Source: CBDCFV01 sp965203835
GTDB taxonomy: Bacteria > Chloroflexota > Dehalococcoidia > Lucifugimonadales > UBA3495
Direction of reading: 5' to 3'
DNA length: 64,000 bases
Assembly (NCBI GenBank): GCA_965203835.1
Contig: OZ241919.1
Location: 2,666,001 to 2,730,000 of the forward strand
Shown: piece by piece, positions 1 through 8,562 of the stretch
Layout: each line of letters starts with the position of its first letter
Numbering within the stretch: position 1 is the stretch's first letter
Position numbers and translations under genes: made by a program
The notes under the pieces: generated by a model
Seen by the model: only the letters and a program-made list of their open reading frames with translations
Database searches by the model: none
Told to the model about the DNA's origin: nothing

Positions 1-1548
1 CGGTACGATTTCCTGCGGGTCGGATATTTTCTCGCTGTAAGCGCCCAGGGCTTGCGCGACCTCGGAGAACTGGCCGCCTACGCCCTTGATGTTGTACCGC
101 TCCACCGCCACGGGGAAGCGGCTGTCGGGGTAGATGGCCATGATGGAATTGTTCAAGACTATGGTGATGATGGGAATATCGGCGCGGACGGCAGTCTCAA
201 TGTCCAGTCCCACCGAGCCGAAGGCGAAATCGCCCATGATGTTTATGACCTGCTTTTCCGGCGCGGCCATCTTGGCGCCCATTGCCAAGCCCAGGCTGTA
301 GCCCAACTGGGTAGATTTGCCCCAGCCGATGAAGGAACGGGGCGCCCGGGCTTCCCAGAAGGGGACCACATACTCACGGGCGCTGCCCGATTCGTGGGTG
401 ACGATAGTGTTGTCAAGGTCAACGGTGTTCATCAGGTCCCACACCACCCGGTAGGGGTTGATGGGCGTCTCGTTGGAGGTGAGCCGGGGCATCCACTGGT
501 CCAGCCATTCCTGCTTGGTGGAACGGATGCCGTCCAGCAGCGCTTGGTTCGCTGGGCGGCCGTCGGAGTTGGTCTGCCGCTTCAACTCGTCCAGCAGTTG
601 GGACAGTACCAGCTTGGAGTCGCCCAGCAGCGGGTACTGGCACTTGTACTCCTTGTTGATGTCCCCGTCGTCGTTGGTCGAGTGGACCATCGTCTTGCCC
701 GGCGGGATGGGCTGGCCGAAGCTGGTCTTGGTGAAGCTGCAACCAATGCCGAATATCAGGTCGGCCCCGCCCAAGTAGCGGTGGACGCCCAAGGTGGTGC
801 TGGGGCCGCCGGTTCCCACCGACAGGGGATGGTTTTCCGGGAAGGCGCTCTTGCCCGCCAGGGTGGTCATCACCGGGGCTTGCAGGAACTCGGCCACTCG
901 CACCAACTCCTCGGTGGCCTCGCTGTACAGGACACCCTGTCCGGCATGGATGATGGGGTTCGACGCGGCCAGCAGGGCTTGGGCGGCGCGGCGCAGGGCG
1001 TCCGGGTCCGGCGCGGTGCGCATCACCGTCGGCGGATCGTAGTCCAGGTCCGGCTCCTCCGCCTCCTCCATCGCCACGTCCCGTGGAATCTCCAGCAGTA
1101 CCGGGCCGGGGCGACCCGTCCGCAGTTGCTGGAAGGCGCGGCGCATCACTTCGGGCACTTGGTCGGCAGAGGATATCTGGGCGGACCATTTCACTATGGA
1201 CTCGTAGCTCCGCAGCGGGCTGAAGGTGGGGTGTATGCCAAGGCGGTCCCGGGAGTCCGACGCGGGCAGCAGCAGCATGGGCACCGAGTCGGCATAGGCT
1301 TGGGCGACGCCTCCGAAAGCGTTTTCCGCGCCCGGCCCCGCCTGCATGGAGAAGATGCCGGTGCGCCTGCCGTTGGTGATGCGAGCGAAGCCGTCGGCCA
1401 TGTGCACCCCGGTCCCTTCCTGCCGGAACACGATGGGCCGGATGCCGGCGATGGCGGAGGCCTCAATGAGGGGATTCAGCGGGATGCAGGCTATCCAGTC
1501 CACGCCCTCTTTCTTCAGGATGTTGGCAATTGCGGTAACGCCGTTCAT
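1..1548 (-). CDS. Thiamine-diphosphate-dependent enzyme, acetolactate synthase-like (C-terminus outside window)
   Basis: 516 codons are visible; the 3' end runs off the left edge. The protein has the layout of ThDP-dependent decarboxylases and synthases. The N-terminal pyrimidine-binding domain carries the catalytic Glu (FRQEGTGVHMADGFAR, Glu44). A central domain follows, then a C-terminal cofactor-binding domain around residue 435 (GDFAFG, then ETAVRADIPI and LNN). The usual GDG of the ThDP motif is GDF here, which is common in this superfamily. The ATG has a GGAGGAG ribosome site and overlaps the stop of the MaoC-like gene (ATGA), so the two are probably translationally coupled. A true acetolactate synthase is not assured: no small subunit is visible, and 2-oxoacid or oxalyl-CoA decarboxylase roles remain possible. 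Confidence 0.85.
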   Translation of the reverse strand, partial: MNGVTAIANILKKEGVDWIACIPLNPLIEASAIAGIRPIVFRQEGTGVHMADGFARITNGRRTGIFSMQAGPGAENAFGGVAQAYADSVPMLLLPASDSRDRLGIHPTFSPLRSYESIVKWSAQISSADQVPEVMRRAFQQLRTGRPGPVLLEIPRDVAMEEAEEPDLDYDPPTVMRTAPDPDALRRAAQALLAASNPIIHAGQGVLYSEATEELVRVAEFLQAPVMTTLAGKSAFPENHPLSVGTGGPSTTLGVHRYLGGADLIFGIGCSFTKTSFGQPIPPGKTMVHSTNDDGDINKEYKCQYPLLGDSKLVLSQLLDELKRQTNSDGRPANQALLDGIRSTKQEWLDQWMPRLTSNETPINPYRVVWDLMNTVDLDNTIVTHESGSAREYVVPFWEARAPRSFIGWGKSTQLGYSLGLAMGAKMAAPEKQVINIMGDFAFGSVGLDIETAVRADIPIITIVLNNSIMAIYPDSRFPVAVERYNIKGVGGQFSEVAQALGAYSEKISDPQEIVP

Positions 1549-1976
1549 GGTTTTCTCCTCCGGCATCTCTGAAGGTACTCGGCGACCAACTCGCCGCGTT
1601 GATTGCGGGCCGACACCTTCAGGGTAAGGGTCTGGTCCGGGCCGTTGCAAGACTTGTCCACCACCTTGGTAACGCTGGTTATCAAGTCTCCGGGGGACAC
1701 CAACGGGCCGTGGAATTCCACCTCGGTCCTCTCTGCCACGGTTCCGTCTCCGGTCGGCGTCAACCCGGCAAGGTTCACCGGCGCGTAGACAAACACCATC
1801 GCTGGAGGGGCGATCATACCCGGCAGACCCATCTCCCTGGCCCCGGCCTGGCTGGTGTAGGCCAAATTTTCGTAACGGGCGGCCCGGCTGTATCCGATGA
1901 TCTTCTCCGCCGTCACCTCGTACTGGAAGGGCGGGGACTCATCCCCTGCCTCTATGTCACTCCAAGGGTGCGACAA
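1545..1976 (-). CDS. MaoC-like hotdog-fold dehydratase
   Basis: About 143 residues, resembling the FAS1-like/MaoC N-terminal hotdog domain. Visible features are a start-proximal WSDIEAGDE, then LPGMIAPPAMVF, and a C-terminal strand-rich part (VEFHGPLVSPGDLI). Such proteins hydrate enoyl-CoA or act on related thioesters. All possible starts in this frame are TTG; the one at 1976 lies 11 bases after an AGGGAGG site and gives a natural N-terminus. Longer starts (1985, 2057) add residues that do not look family-like. The stop overlaps the ThDP enzyme start, suggesting joint action on an acyl-CoA or 2-hydroxyacyl intermediate; that is inference. Confidence 0.75.
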   Translation of the reverse strand: MSHPWSDIEAGDESPPFQYEVTAEKIIGYSRAARYENLAYTSQAGAREMGLPGMIAPPAMVFVYAPVNLAGLTPTGDGTVAERTEVEFHGPLVSPGDLITSVTKVVDKSCNGPDQTLTLKVSARNQRGELVAEYLQRCRRRKP

Positions 1977-2168
1977 TCTTGGCAAGCCCTCCCTGTGGGT
2001 ATGACTCGTCTCAGCGTGGTTTCGGGCCAGTGTAGGTTGGGGCTGGAAGGGTGTCAACTTGAGGGAAGGTTCTGGTGCCCTTCAAGTTTTGCGTACGTGA
2101 TTGGAAACCCGAATGAAATGGTTGGTCTTTTTAAATATCCTCCCATGAGGTGGAAGAACGGAGGATTG

Positions 2169-2507
2169 TCATTGGCCCGACTTGGAGCGGGAAATCACCC
2201 AGTTACCGGAGGATGACTCAGAAAGTATTAAGCCACGATTTGGCACCAGTTTTTTCAATGATTGCATCGTAGGCGCTTTGCAGTAAATCAGTTGCAGGTC
2301 AGGGTCGTTTGTTTGATCAATGATGTCGTTGAAGATCAGCAACGTTTCGTCAAAAAACGACACACCGATTCGCAAAATGCCTGCGGTATCAAGCATTATT
2401 ACCCCGTCATTAGAAGCCGCTTGCATTGCTTGGGCCATAATACGGGCCATCGGCCGGGTTATAAGAACCGATTTATCCGATTGCTCGGACAATTTAACTG
2501 TTGACAT
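2169..2507 (-). CDS. STAS-like (DUF4325-type) small protein
   Basis: 112 residues from the ATG preceded by GGTGAGAG; an upstream GTG adds only four residues. The segment with a hydrophobic strand and a phenylalanine-rich turn (RIGVSFFDETLLIFND) fits the STAS-like DUF4325 family, which usually sits next to a GHKL-type ATPase, as here (17 bases downstream of one). By analogy with anti-sigma/anti-anti-sigma pairs it may be a partner or substrate of the two upstream ATPases. It has no membrane segment. Base composition is clearly more AT-rich than most of the window. Confidence 0.7.
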   Translation of the reverse strand: MSTVKLSEQSDKSVLITRPMARIMAQAMQAASNDGVIMLDTAGILRIGVSFFDETLLIFNDIIDQTNDPDLQLIYCKAPTMQSLKKLVPNRGLILSESSSGNWVISRSKSGQ

Positions 2508-2524
2508 CACTCTCACCACATACT

Positions 2525-3211
2525 TTAGACTGATAATGTGACAATAGCCACAGTACCTGGAAGACAGTCTGTTGGGTTAACATTTTCTTTGTTAATCACC
2601 AAGCCATTTACAATGTTCAAATAACCCATTCCGGAGATAAGAACGAAGTTGCCACGGAAGGTTTTCACTACCTGCATAATGTGATCCAATCCCAGGCCTC
2701 GCTCTGGCTCCCCAGTACCAGTGACATTGAGTTCAGTAGCGTGAGCGATGGCCTCCGCATCACTTCGTATATGTGCAAGATCTGGATTTTTCCGCAAAGA
2801 CGCGGGGATGCCTATTCCGTTATCCGCAACACCAACCACGTATATAATGCCGCTGGGTGCAATTGCAGCGTATTCCAACACGACATAGCACCCTGCTGCT
2901 GACTGAGAATGTTGAACGGCATTCAAAGCTAATTCGTAGAAAATACCCGGCATCTCGTTCCACACATTGGAAGGGCCGACAGCACGTGTCAACTCGATGT
3001 CGTTCGCGAGACGCTCGATATCATCGATGCTGTCGAACCGTGTAATGGGCAATACTGCGGTGACGTCACCCAACTCGTCATTAATCAGACTCGATGTGTC
3101 ACTAATATCGCGCGGTAAAGAATGACTGGACAAGGATGAGACCAACTGACATAGCTTATGAGCCACTATAAGATGCGGAGTACCATTGGATGCGTCAAAT
3201 AAATCGTTCAT
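2525..3211 (-). CDS. GHKL (histidine-kinase-like) ATPase, copy 2 of tandem pair
   Basis: 228 residues. The Bergerat ATP fold is visible: an N-box (FYELALNAVQHS), a G1 box (DNGIGIPASL) and a G2 box (GLGLDHI). There is no phosphoacceptor His domain, receiver or membrane segment, so it is a stand-alone ATPase resembling serine-kinase anti-sigma factors rather than a sensor kinase. The roughly 90-residue N-terminus is not recognisable. It starts 18 bases after the stop of a diverged paralogue and is followed by a STAS-like gene, so the three form one cassette. Confidence 0.8.
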   Translation of the reverse strand: MNDLFDASNGTPHLIVAHKLCQLVSSLSSHSLPRDISDTSSLINDELGDVTAVLPITRFDSIDDIERLANDIELTRAVGPSNVWNEMPGIFYELALNAVQHSQSAAGCYVVLEYAAIAPSGIIYVVGVADNGIGIPASLRKNPDLAHIRSDAEAIAHATELNVTGTGEPERGLGLDHIMQVVKTFRGNFVLISGMGYLNIVNGLVINKENVNPTDCLPGTVAIVTLSV

Positions 3212-3229
3212 AATGTCATAGTGTCAGAT

Positions 3230-3961
3230 TCAAAATGAATCCGGCACGAACAACGCGGCAAAGCTCAACGTACCATGGATAGGACTCAACTCTTTTACTA
3301 TCTCGTTGGGTAACCCATTTCCCCATATTGCAGCACCACGACCGGAAGTGATACACAGACAACCTCCATGGGCGGTGGTCACCATTTTCACATGGTACAA
3401 TCCGATACCACGATCCTCTTGTGTACCCGTAATACTTCGCTCAGTTGCATATTCGATGGCATTGGCTGCATCCAATAACTCTCTACTGGTATTGCTATTA
3501 CGGAGGCTAGATCGTATACCATTTCCCGTGTCGCGAACACAAATAGAAAATAAGCCATCGGAGCAACATTCACTGTACTCTAGCATTGCGTAGGAGCGAT
3601 TTCGCCGCTGTTCAGACTCGGACCTTCCACGGTGAGGCCTATCCGACGGGGAATGCTGAATTGCGTTGATCATCAACTCTTCGAAAATGCCGCAAACTTC
3701 GGCTTGAAAATCCGGAGGATCGGGCCTATCCGATAAAAGTTGCGTAATAGCTTCGGAGAGGTGCTCTGCATCGCTCTCATTAACAATTTTAGTTGGTGGC
3801 AACAATAATCTGCTATCGTCATCACCAAATGCAGCAAACTCCATAGGTTTAACGGACCGCTGCGAACGGGAACCAACCAAGTAGTGATAGCACCGTATTG
3901 CTGCTCTGGTGAGTTGATTCTGGCGACATGATTGTCTGTTAGAGTACGACAGTGTAATCAT
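3230..3961 (-). CDS. GHKL (histidine-kinase-like) ATPase, copy 1 of tandem pair
   Basis: 243 residues from ATG; an internal Met (3844) is a possible alternative start. It has the N-box FEELMINAIQHSPS, G1 box DTGNGIRSSL and G2 box GIGLYHVKMV. It is a paralogue of the next gene, sharing order and spacing of boxes, but diverged over most of its length. It carries an Arg/Ser-rich insertion after the N-box (DRPHRGRSESEQRRN). It is the first gene of the AT-richer three-gene cassette. Its upstream region holds a perfect 11-bp hairpin. The role in signalling or defence is unknown. Confidence 0.78.
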   Translation of the reverse strand: MITLSYSNRQSCRQNQLTRAAIRCYHYLVGSRSQRSVKPMEFAAFGDDDSRLLLPPTKIVNESDAEHLSEAITQLLSDRPDPPDFQAEVCGIFEELMINAIQHSPSDRPHRGRSESEQRRNRSYAMLEYSECCSDGLFSICVRDTGNGIRSSLRNSNTSRELLDAANAIEYATERSITGTQEDRGIGLYHVKMVTTAHGGCLCITSGRGAAIWGNGLPNEIVKELSPIHGTLSFAALFVPDSF

Positions 3962-4771
3962 GTGGTATTTCCCATCCAGAGTACCCTAGGATCTCGGATG
4001 AATCACCCTTGGTAACAAGGGTGATTTGGGCTGCAATGTCGAGCAAACAAAGTGAGGTTCCAAATTTGTCCGAGTCACGTGACACTGGCATTAACCACGG
4101 AGGGGTTGGGGCCTCCGCAAGATTGCAAACGACTCCCTAGGTTCGCTGGGCCGTTTGGATGTATCGGCAGCACTTGTTTCGATGGTACTCCTTTGGGCAT
4201 CGGGTAGGCAAGGGGCGAGCGTTCAGGTAACGTAGGGTGCGCAAAGTATCTTCCCACATTGAAATCCCTCTCTAGCCCGTTATTCCCGCCTGACCTGAGT
4301 GGGAATCCACCGGCTGGGCTTAGTCCCCTGACTTCGCGAGGAAGACGGGATAGAACGGCGAATTATCTCCCGCCCCTTTTTACAGGCCCCCGTAATACTT
4401 CCGTAACTCTTTACGGGGTAAGGTTTGCATGGTAGAAACCCGGACACCCGTAGAAATTTGAACAAGTCTCAAATTGACAATAACGAGTGTCCGAATCTCA
4501 TTGACACCATAATCTCAAGGGTGCTACAAATGACGAAATTCGCCATCAAGGGCATCTTGAAGGAGGAGGCTTGGCCTATGGTCGTTTTTGACCCGTCGGT
4601 GATACCCAGGCTCTTATAATCGTTTCCTTGTTCCCCACCTGATTGGAAGGGATACCCGGCGGACCATCCCGTACAGCAGGACCAACCCACCGGCCGGGTC
4701 AACAAGGTACAACGGCAAAGGTTTACCAAACCCAGGCAACGAACCAACCATTTATCAGGAGCGACAGATAA
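3962..4771. other. Gene-free region with hairpins and degenerate repeat
   Basis: 810 bases with no credible gene. Visible items are a perfect hairpin (4001-4026), a GC-rich hairpin near 4096-4116, a CCCCGTAA/TTACGGGG inverted repeat (4388-4395 and 4411-4418), and a degenerate copy of the dispersed palindromic repeat (4277-4310). A TATAAT hexamer at 4615-4620 could be the -10 box of the surface-protein gene starting at 4772, leaving a leader of about 150 bases, but no good -35 box is correctly spaced. I see no riboswitch or RNA gene that I can name. Confidence 0.5.
4001..4026. repeat. Perfect 11-bp hairpin with GTAA loop
   Basis: AATCACCCTTG pairs perfectly with CAAGGGTGATT around a GTAA tetraloop. 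It sits 40 bases upstream of the first GHKL ATPase gene. There is no T-tract on either strand, so it is more likely an operator or transcript structure than a terminator. Confidence 0.6.
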
Positions 4772-7438
4772 ATGAAAACCAAAATCGCAACCTCATTAGG
4801 GATTGCCTTGGTGCTGGTCTTCGGCATCGTCGGCGTCATGGTCGCCTTCGGCCCCATGGGGGTCCAGGCGCATGGTGGCCATATGATCGCGGACGGCGGC
4901 GAGGACGGCGACGACGTAGGCAACTTCGTGTCGGGAGTAAAGGTCGAAGCTGTCCCCAACACTCCCAATACCCTTGCCAAGTGGACCGTTCAGTTTATGA
5001 ACGGAACGATTCAGTACCATATGCATTCGGATACGGCTAACCCCACCGCGGGCAACGTTGTCGCGAACGCGGTCAATATGGATGAAAGCGACAATACCCT
5101 GGACGGCGGGACGGGCAAGGACGTCATCATGATTGAGTTTGAGGACGACGTCCAGTTCCCGGAGTCTTTGGACCCGGACGACATTACGATAACCACCAAC
5201 ATGGTCTCCAATTACGGGAGTGCCGGAGACCCGGGCGTCGTGGTCGCCAATCCTCTGGGCGTGGACATCATCAAGGTGTCCGAGTTCGCCGGCACCCAAC
5301 AAAAGACCGACCGGCCACCGGACGAAACCTTGGTGACGCTGGAAATCCCGGACATGGTCGACTCTGACGATCATCCGGGGGCCCAGGGCATCGCTGCGGG
5401 AGCAACGGTTACGGTGGTGTTCCGGCAAAGCGCCGGGATAAAGAACCCCACCGAGTCCAAGGCGGATGAGGGCGGCGGAGCCGCAGCCATGGCCAAAAAC
5501 CTCTCCGGCTACAAGGTGCAGGTAGCCACCAGCAACAACGGTTCCTTTGTAACCGCCGCCGCAGCCTACCGGGCAGTCATCGCCAGGCGACTGGTGCTGA
5601 GCGACCAGGACGGCCCGCGGGGCAGCACCATCACCGTGGTGGGCTTGGGCTTCCGCAACTCCATCACCGCCACCGTATGGAACGACAAAAACGCTAACGG
5701 GTTGAGGGACGGCGGAGAAATCGATCTCGGCGACGCGCTGATCACCGGCTCCGACGATTTCACCACGACCATTACCATCAACAACCCGCCCTTCAACTAC
5801 GACCTGTCCACCAATGGTATCAACGCAGTGGACGGGCGCAACCGCACCATTGTCCCGGGCCGGCAGTACATGGGGGCCATCTCCGGCGCCACCTTCACGG
5901 AATCGATACCCCAGTATAAGCTGGAGTCTTCCATCAAGGTGAACCCCAAAACAGCCGCCATCGGAGATAGCGTGCAGGTGACGGCGCGGGACTTCATCGC
6001 CGGCGGGCGGATTAGCCGCACCGGCGCCAGGATCAGCATCGGCGGCGTGCCGGTCACCGACTTCGAGGCGACTACTGTAAGCAGGACCGGCGACGCGACT
6101 TTCGAGATGACGATTCCCAACGACGTAGCCTCTGGTACGCAGAACCTGGTTATCAGTGACAGTGGCAGCGACATCGTCAACACCGGCGGCGCGCGCTTCA
6201 ACATGGTCATATCCGGGGCCCAGTTGAGCGTAACCCCCAGCATGGGGTTGGTGCCGAACCAGACGGTTACGCTGGCTGGCCGCGGCTTCTCCACCGGTGG
6301 AGGCGCCACCATCAATGACGATTACACCCTAAACGGCGTCCGCTACACCAGCGAGGCCACCATCAGCGGTGACGATACTGACCTCGAACCAGGGACCGCT
6401 AAACTGAACGAGGGCGACGTGGTCGACGTTGACAACGCCGGTAACTGGTCCTCGTCTTTCGTTATCCCCATCACCGATGTTACGACCACGGCCGGTGACC
6501 AGGAACTGAGCATCACCGATACCGAAGGGCGTGGCGGTTCGGTGAACCTGAACATGGCCGAGCGCAGTCTGACACTGACGCCCGCGTCCGGCAGGGTAGG
6601 CACCAGGGTAGATGTAATGGGGTCCGGCTTCCCGGCGGACAACCCCTCCGAGGGCGGTGACTCCACCGTCACCGTGGAGATTCTCTACTCTATCTCTGGC
6701 TCCGACCCCAGGACCGTGGCCACTTTGACCCCCGACGGCTCGGGCAACATTCGCGGCTGGTTCACTGTGCCCTTGGGGGCAGGGATACCCTCAACCAACG
6801 CCGTGCGGGCGGAGTTTGAAATCCCCGCCACCGGCGTAACCGTAACCACCAGCGCGGTCCACCAAGTGCCGAGGGCCGGAATAACCCTGGATAAAGAGGA
6901 AGGACCGGCGGGCACCATCGTGACCATCACCGGCGGAGGATTCAAGAGGTACACCACCGTCAGTGAGATCAACTTCGGCACCCTGGACGTGCGGTCCGGC
7001 TTCGGCCTGTCCACCGACGGAGTGGGCGGCTTCGAGACCACCTTCCTGGTGCCCGGCGCCAACACCGGCGCCCAGGCAGTATCGGTGAGAGTCGGCGAGA
7101 CCACCGCCAGCGCGACCTTTACGGTATCGCCTGACGCGCTGGTCGCCGCGCCCGCGCCTGGAGCCGAACCTATGCCACCGGCCGACGCCTTCGCGCCGTT
7201 GGTAGCCAACGACAACAACCTGATGCGGGTGTGGCAGTTTGACGCCTCGATGCAGGAAGAAGCGCCGGACTTCGGCTGGTCCCTGTACGACCCGCGGCCT
7301 CTGTTCGCCGACGCCAATACCATCGAGATGGTGGAGAGCGGCAAGTTCTTCTGGATCAACGTCCAGAACGAACAGACTGCGGTCCTGGGCGGCAAATCGC
7401 GCACCCTCTACGCCGGCTGGAACCCGGTAACCTGGTAA
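4772..7438 (+). CDS. Large secreted surface protein with IPT/TIG-like repeats
   Basis: 888 residues. A signal peptide (about 1-33, ending GVQA before HGGH) is followed by an acidic region. Then come about five immunoglobulin-like repeats of roughly 100 residues that begin near 274, 387, 483, 598 and 703. Each has the pattern hydrophobic-x-P/D-x-x-G-x-x-G-(S/T)-x-V-x-(V/G)-x-G-x-G-F, typical of IPT/TIG domains. The last 70 residues form a distinct aromatic-rich domain (LMRVWQFD, YDPRP, FWINV, LYAGWNPVTW) that may bind or anchor. The start has a weak AGGAGCG site. It probably acts as an adhesin or envelope protein; there is no catalytic motif. Confidence 0.8.
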   Translation: MKTKIATSLGIALVLVFGIVGVMVAFGPMGVQAHGGHMIADGGEDGDDVGNFVSGVKVEAVPNTPNTLAKWTVQFMNGTIQYHMHSDTANPTAGNVVANAVNMDESDNTLDGGTGKDVIMIEFEDDVQFPESLDPDDITITTNMVSNYGSAGDPGVVVANPLGVDIIKVSEFAGTQQKTDRPPDETLVTLEIPDMVDSDDHPGAQGIAAGATVTVVFRQSAGIKNPTESKADEGGGAAAMAKNLSGYKVQVATSNNGSFVTAAAAYRAVIARRLVLSDQDGPRGSTITVVGLGFRNSITATVWNDKNANGLRDGGEIDLGDALITGSDDFTTTITINNPPFNYDLSTNGINAVDGRNRTIVPGRQYMGAISGATFTESIPQYKLESSIKVNPKTAAIGDSVQVTARDFIAGGRISRTGARISIGGVPVTDFEATTVSRTGDATFEMTIPNDVASGTQNLVISDSGSDIVNTGGARFNMVISGAQLSVTPSMGLVPNQTVTLAGRGFSTGGGATINDDYTLNGVRYTSEATISGDDTDLEPGTAKLNEGDVVDVDNAGNWSSSFVIPITDVTTTAGDQELSITDTEGRGGSVNLNMAERSLTLTPASGRVGTRVDVMGSGFPADNPSEGGDSTVTVEILYSISGSDPRTVATLTPDGSGNIRGWFTVPLGAGIPSTNAVRAEFEIPATGVTVTTSAVHQVPRAGITLDKEEGPAGTIVTITGGGFKRYTTVSEINFGTLDVRSGFGLSTDGVGGFETTFLVPGANTGAQAVSVRVGETTASATFTVSPDALVAAPAPGAEPMPPADAFAPLVANDNNLMRVWQFDASMQEEAPDFGWSLYDPRPLFADANTIEMVESGKFFWINVQNEQTAVLGGKSRTLYAGWNPVTW

Positions 7439-7461
7439 ACAACGGACCAATCAAGGGAAAC

Positions 7462-7487
7462 GCGGGGCCGCCGTATGGCAGCCCCGC
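7462..7487 (+). terminator. Hairpin after IPT surface gene
   Basis: GCGGGGC and GCCCCGC form a 7-bp GC stem 24 bases after the stop. No T-run follows, so it is a weak intrinsic terminator candidate or a 3'-end stabiliser. Confidence 0.4.
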
Positions 7488-7513
7488 ACCCAAATGCGAT
7501 AATACACTTGTTC

Positions 7514-7543
7514 CGTCATTCCGGCCTTGAGCCGGAATCCCGG
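7514..7543. repeat. Palindromic dispersed repeat (variant arm CCGGCCTTGAGCCGG)
   Basis: Copy of the dispersed palindromic family: the flanks CGTCATTCC and GGAATCC are conserved, while the inner arms read CCGG-CTTGAG-CCGG. A near-identical copy lies at 60281-60310. Confidence 0.75.
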
Positions 7544-7580
7544 TAGTCCCGAACTGATGCGGTAGTGTGTTGAGGAGGAG

Positions 7581-8339
7581 ATGATGACGAAGACCAAGGC
7601 GCTGGCCCTGGCGTTTATAGCAGTCCTGTTAATGGCGTTCCCCGCAGTGGTAATGGGCCAGTCGCCGCCCCGTCCGGTGGTCTACGCTGGAAAGGTGACC
7701 CTGGACGGGAACTTGGTCCGAGCAGGCACCCAGATAGTTGCCATCATAGATGGTCAACCAGCAGCCTCCGAATTCACCAAGCCTGGTGGCGGGTACGCGC
7801 TGCGAATTCCGCAGCCGCCTGAGACTAACTTTACAGGCAAGGAAATCACGTTCAGGGTAGGCTTGCACGATGCCCAGACCAAGGCGGTCTGGCAGCCGGG
7901 TGGCGGTGGCGAGTTGAACATAATTGCCATCTCTGCTCCTCCGACACCGGCGCCCACAGCTACCCCGCCACCGCCGCCCACGGCTCCTCCAGCCCCCCCG
8001 ACGCCGGTTGTCGTCAAGGGAACCCCTGGTGACAAAGGCGATAAGGGGGACAAGGGCGACAAAGGCGATCAAGGTGAGCCGGGACCCAAGGGCGATAAGG
8101 GAGACAAGGGTGATCCAGGGGCGAAGGGTGAAGACGGACGAGACGGCGCGCCGGGAGTCGCGGGCGCTCCGGGCGTCAACGGACAGGACGGCGCCGTAGG
8201 CCCGGACGGGCCGATGGGACCCGAGGGTCCGCAAGGAAAGGGATCCAACAACATCATGGTGTACCTGTCGCTGCTGATTTCGATAATCGCGGTGCTGGTC
8301 GCCGGAGGCGCGATACTCATGGGCAGCGGGCGCCGGTAG
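7581..8339 (+). CDS. Collagen-like membrane-anchored surface protein A
   Basis: 252 residues preceded by GAGGAGGAG. Order of parts: signal peptide (about 1-26); a beta-rich domain (31-118; YAGKVTLDG, YALRIPQ, GGGELNI) shared with the next gene; a Pro/Thr linker (119-143); 24 uninterrupted Gly-X-Y triplets (147-218) rich in GDK and GPx; and a C-terminal membrane segment (about 223-247) with an Arg tail. This arrangement would display a collagen-type triple helix outside the cell, C-terminus in. It is paralogous to the gene at 8563. Function unknown; adhesion or envelope spacing is plausible. Confidence 0.85.
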   Translation: MMTKTKALALAFIAVLLMAFPAVVMGQSPPRPVVYAGKVTLDGNLVRAGTQIVAIIDGQPAASEFTKPGGGYALRIPQPPETNFTGKEITFRVGLHDAQTKAVWQPGGGGELNIIAISAPPTPAPTATPPPPPTAPPAPPTPVVVKGTPGDKGDKGDKGDKGDQGEPGPKGDKGDKGDPGAKGEDGRDGAPGVAGAPGVNGQDGAVGPDGPMGPEGPQGKGSNNIMVYLSLLISIIAVLVAGGAILMGSGRR

Positions 8340-8363
8340 GAAAACCACGCATTAACAAGCACC

Positions 8364-8454
8364 GTCTGAATCAGGATTTCTGGGATGGAAGGATTGACAG
8401 GATGGATTGGCTTTATCCCGCAAATTCTAAAATCCGGTAAATCTTGATTCAGAC
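8364..8454. repeat. 91-bp element with GTCTGAATCA inverted ends
   Basis: GTCTGAATCAGGATTT at the left end and its reverse complement (15 of 16 bases) at the right end bound a 91-bp AT-richer segment. Similar left ends occur at 58104, and related GTCTGAACTGT ends at 59097-59226. It looks like a small non-autonomous dispersed element. Confidence 0.65.
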
Positions 8455-8562
8455 AATAAGAGGAGAGACCCTAAAGACTTGGTCTACTAATCGGCTAGTA
8501 CACATGGGACCGCACCCGGCAAACGGGGTGGCGGGGCCCACGAAAGAGATAAGGAGGACCCC

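Noticed and set aside
52..1572. Long plus-strand open frame opposite the ThDP enzyme
   Set aside because: It is the antisense shadow of a clear ThDP-dependent enzyme; His/Gly/Val-rich translation with no domain logic.
3962..4771. Riboswitch or structured RNA in the long gene-free region
   Set aside because: Several hairpins exist, but none matches a riboswitch or RNA family I can name, and the downstream gene encodes a surface protein.
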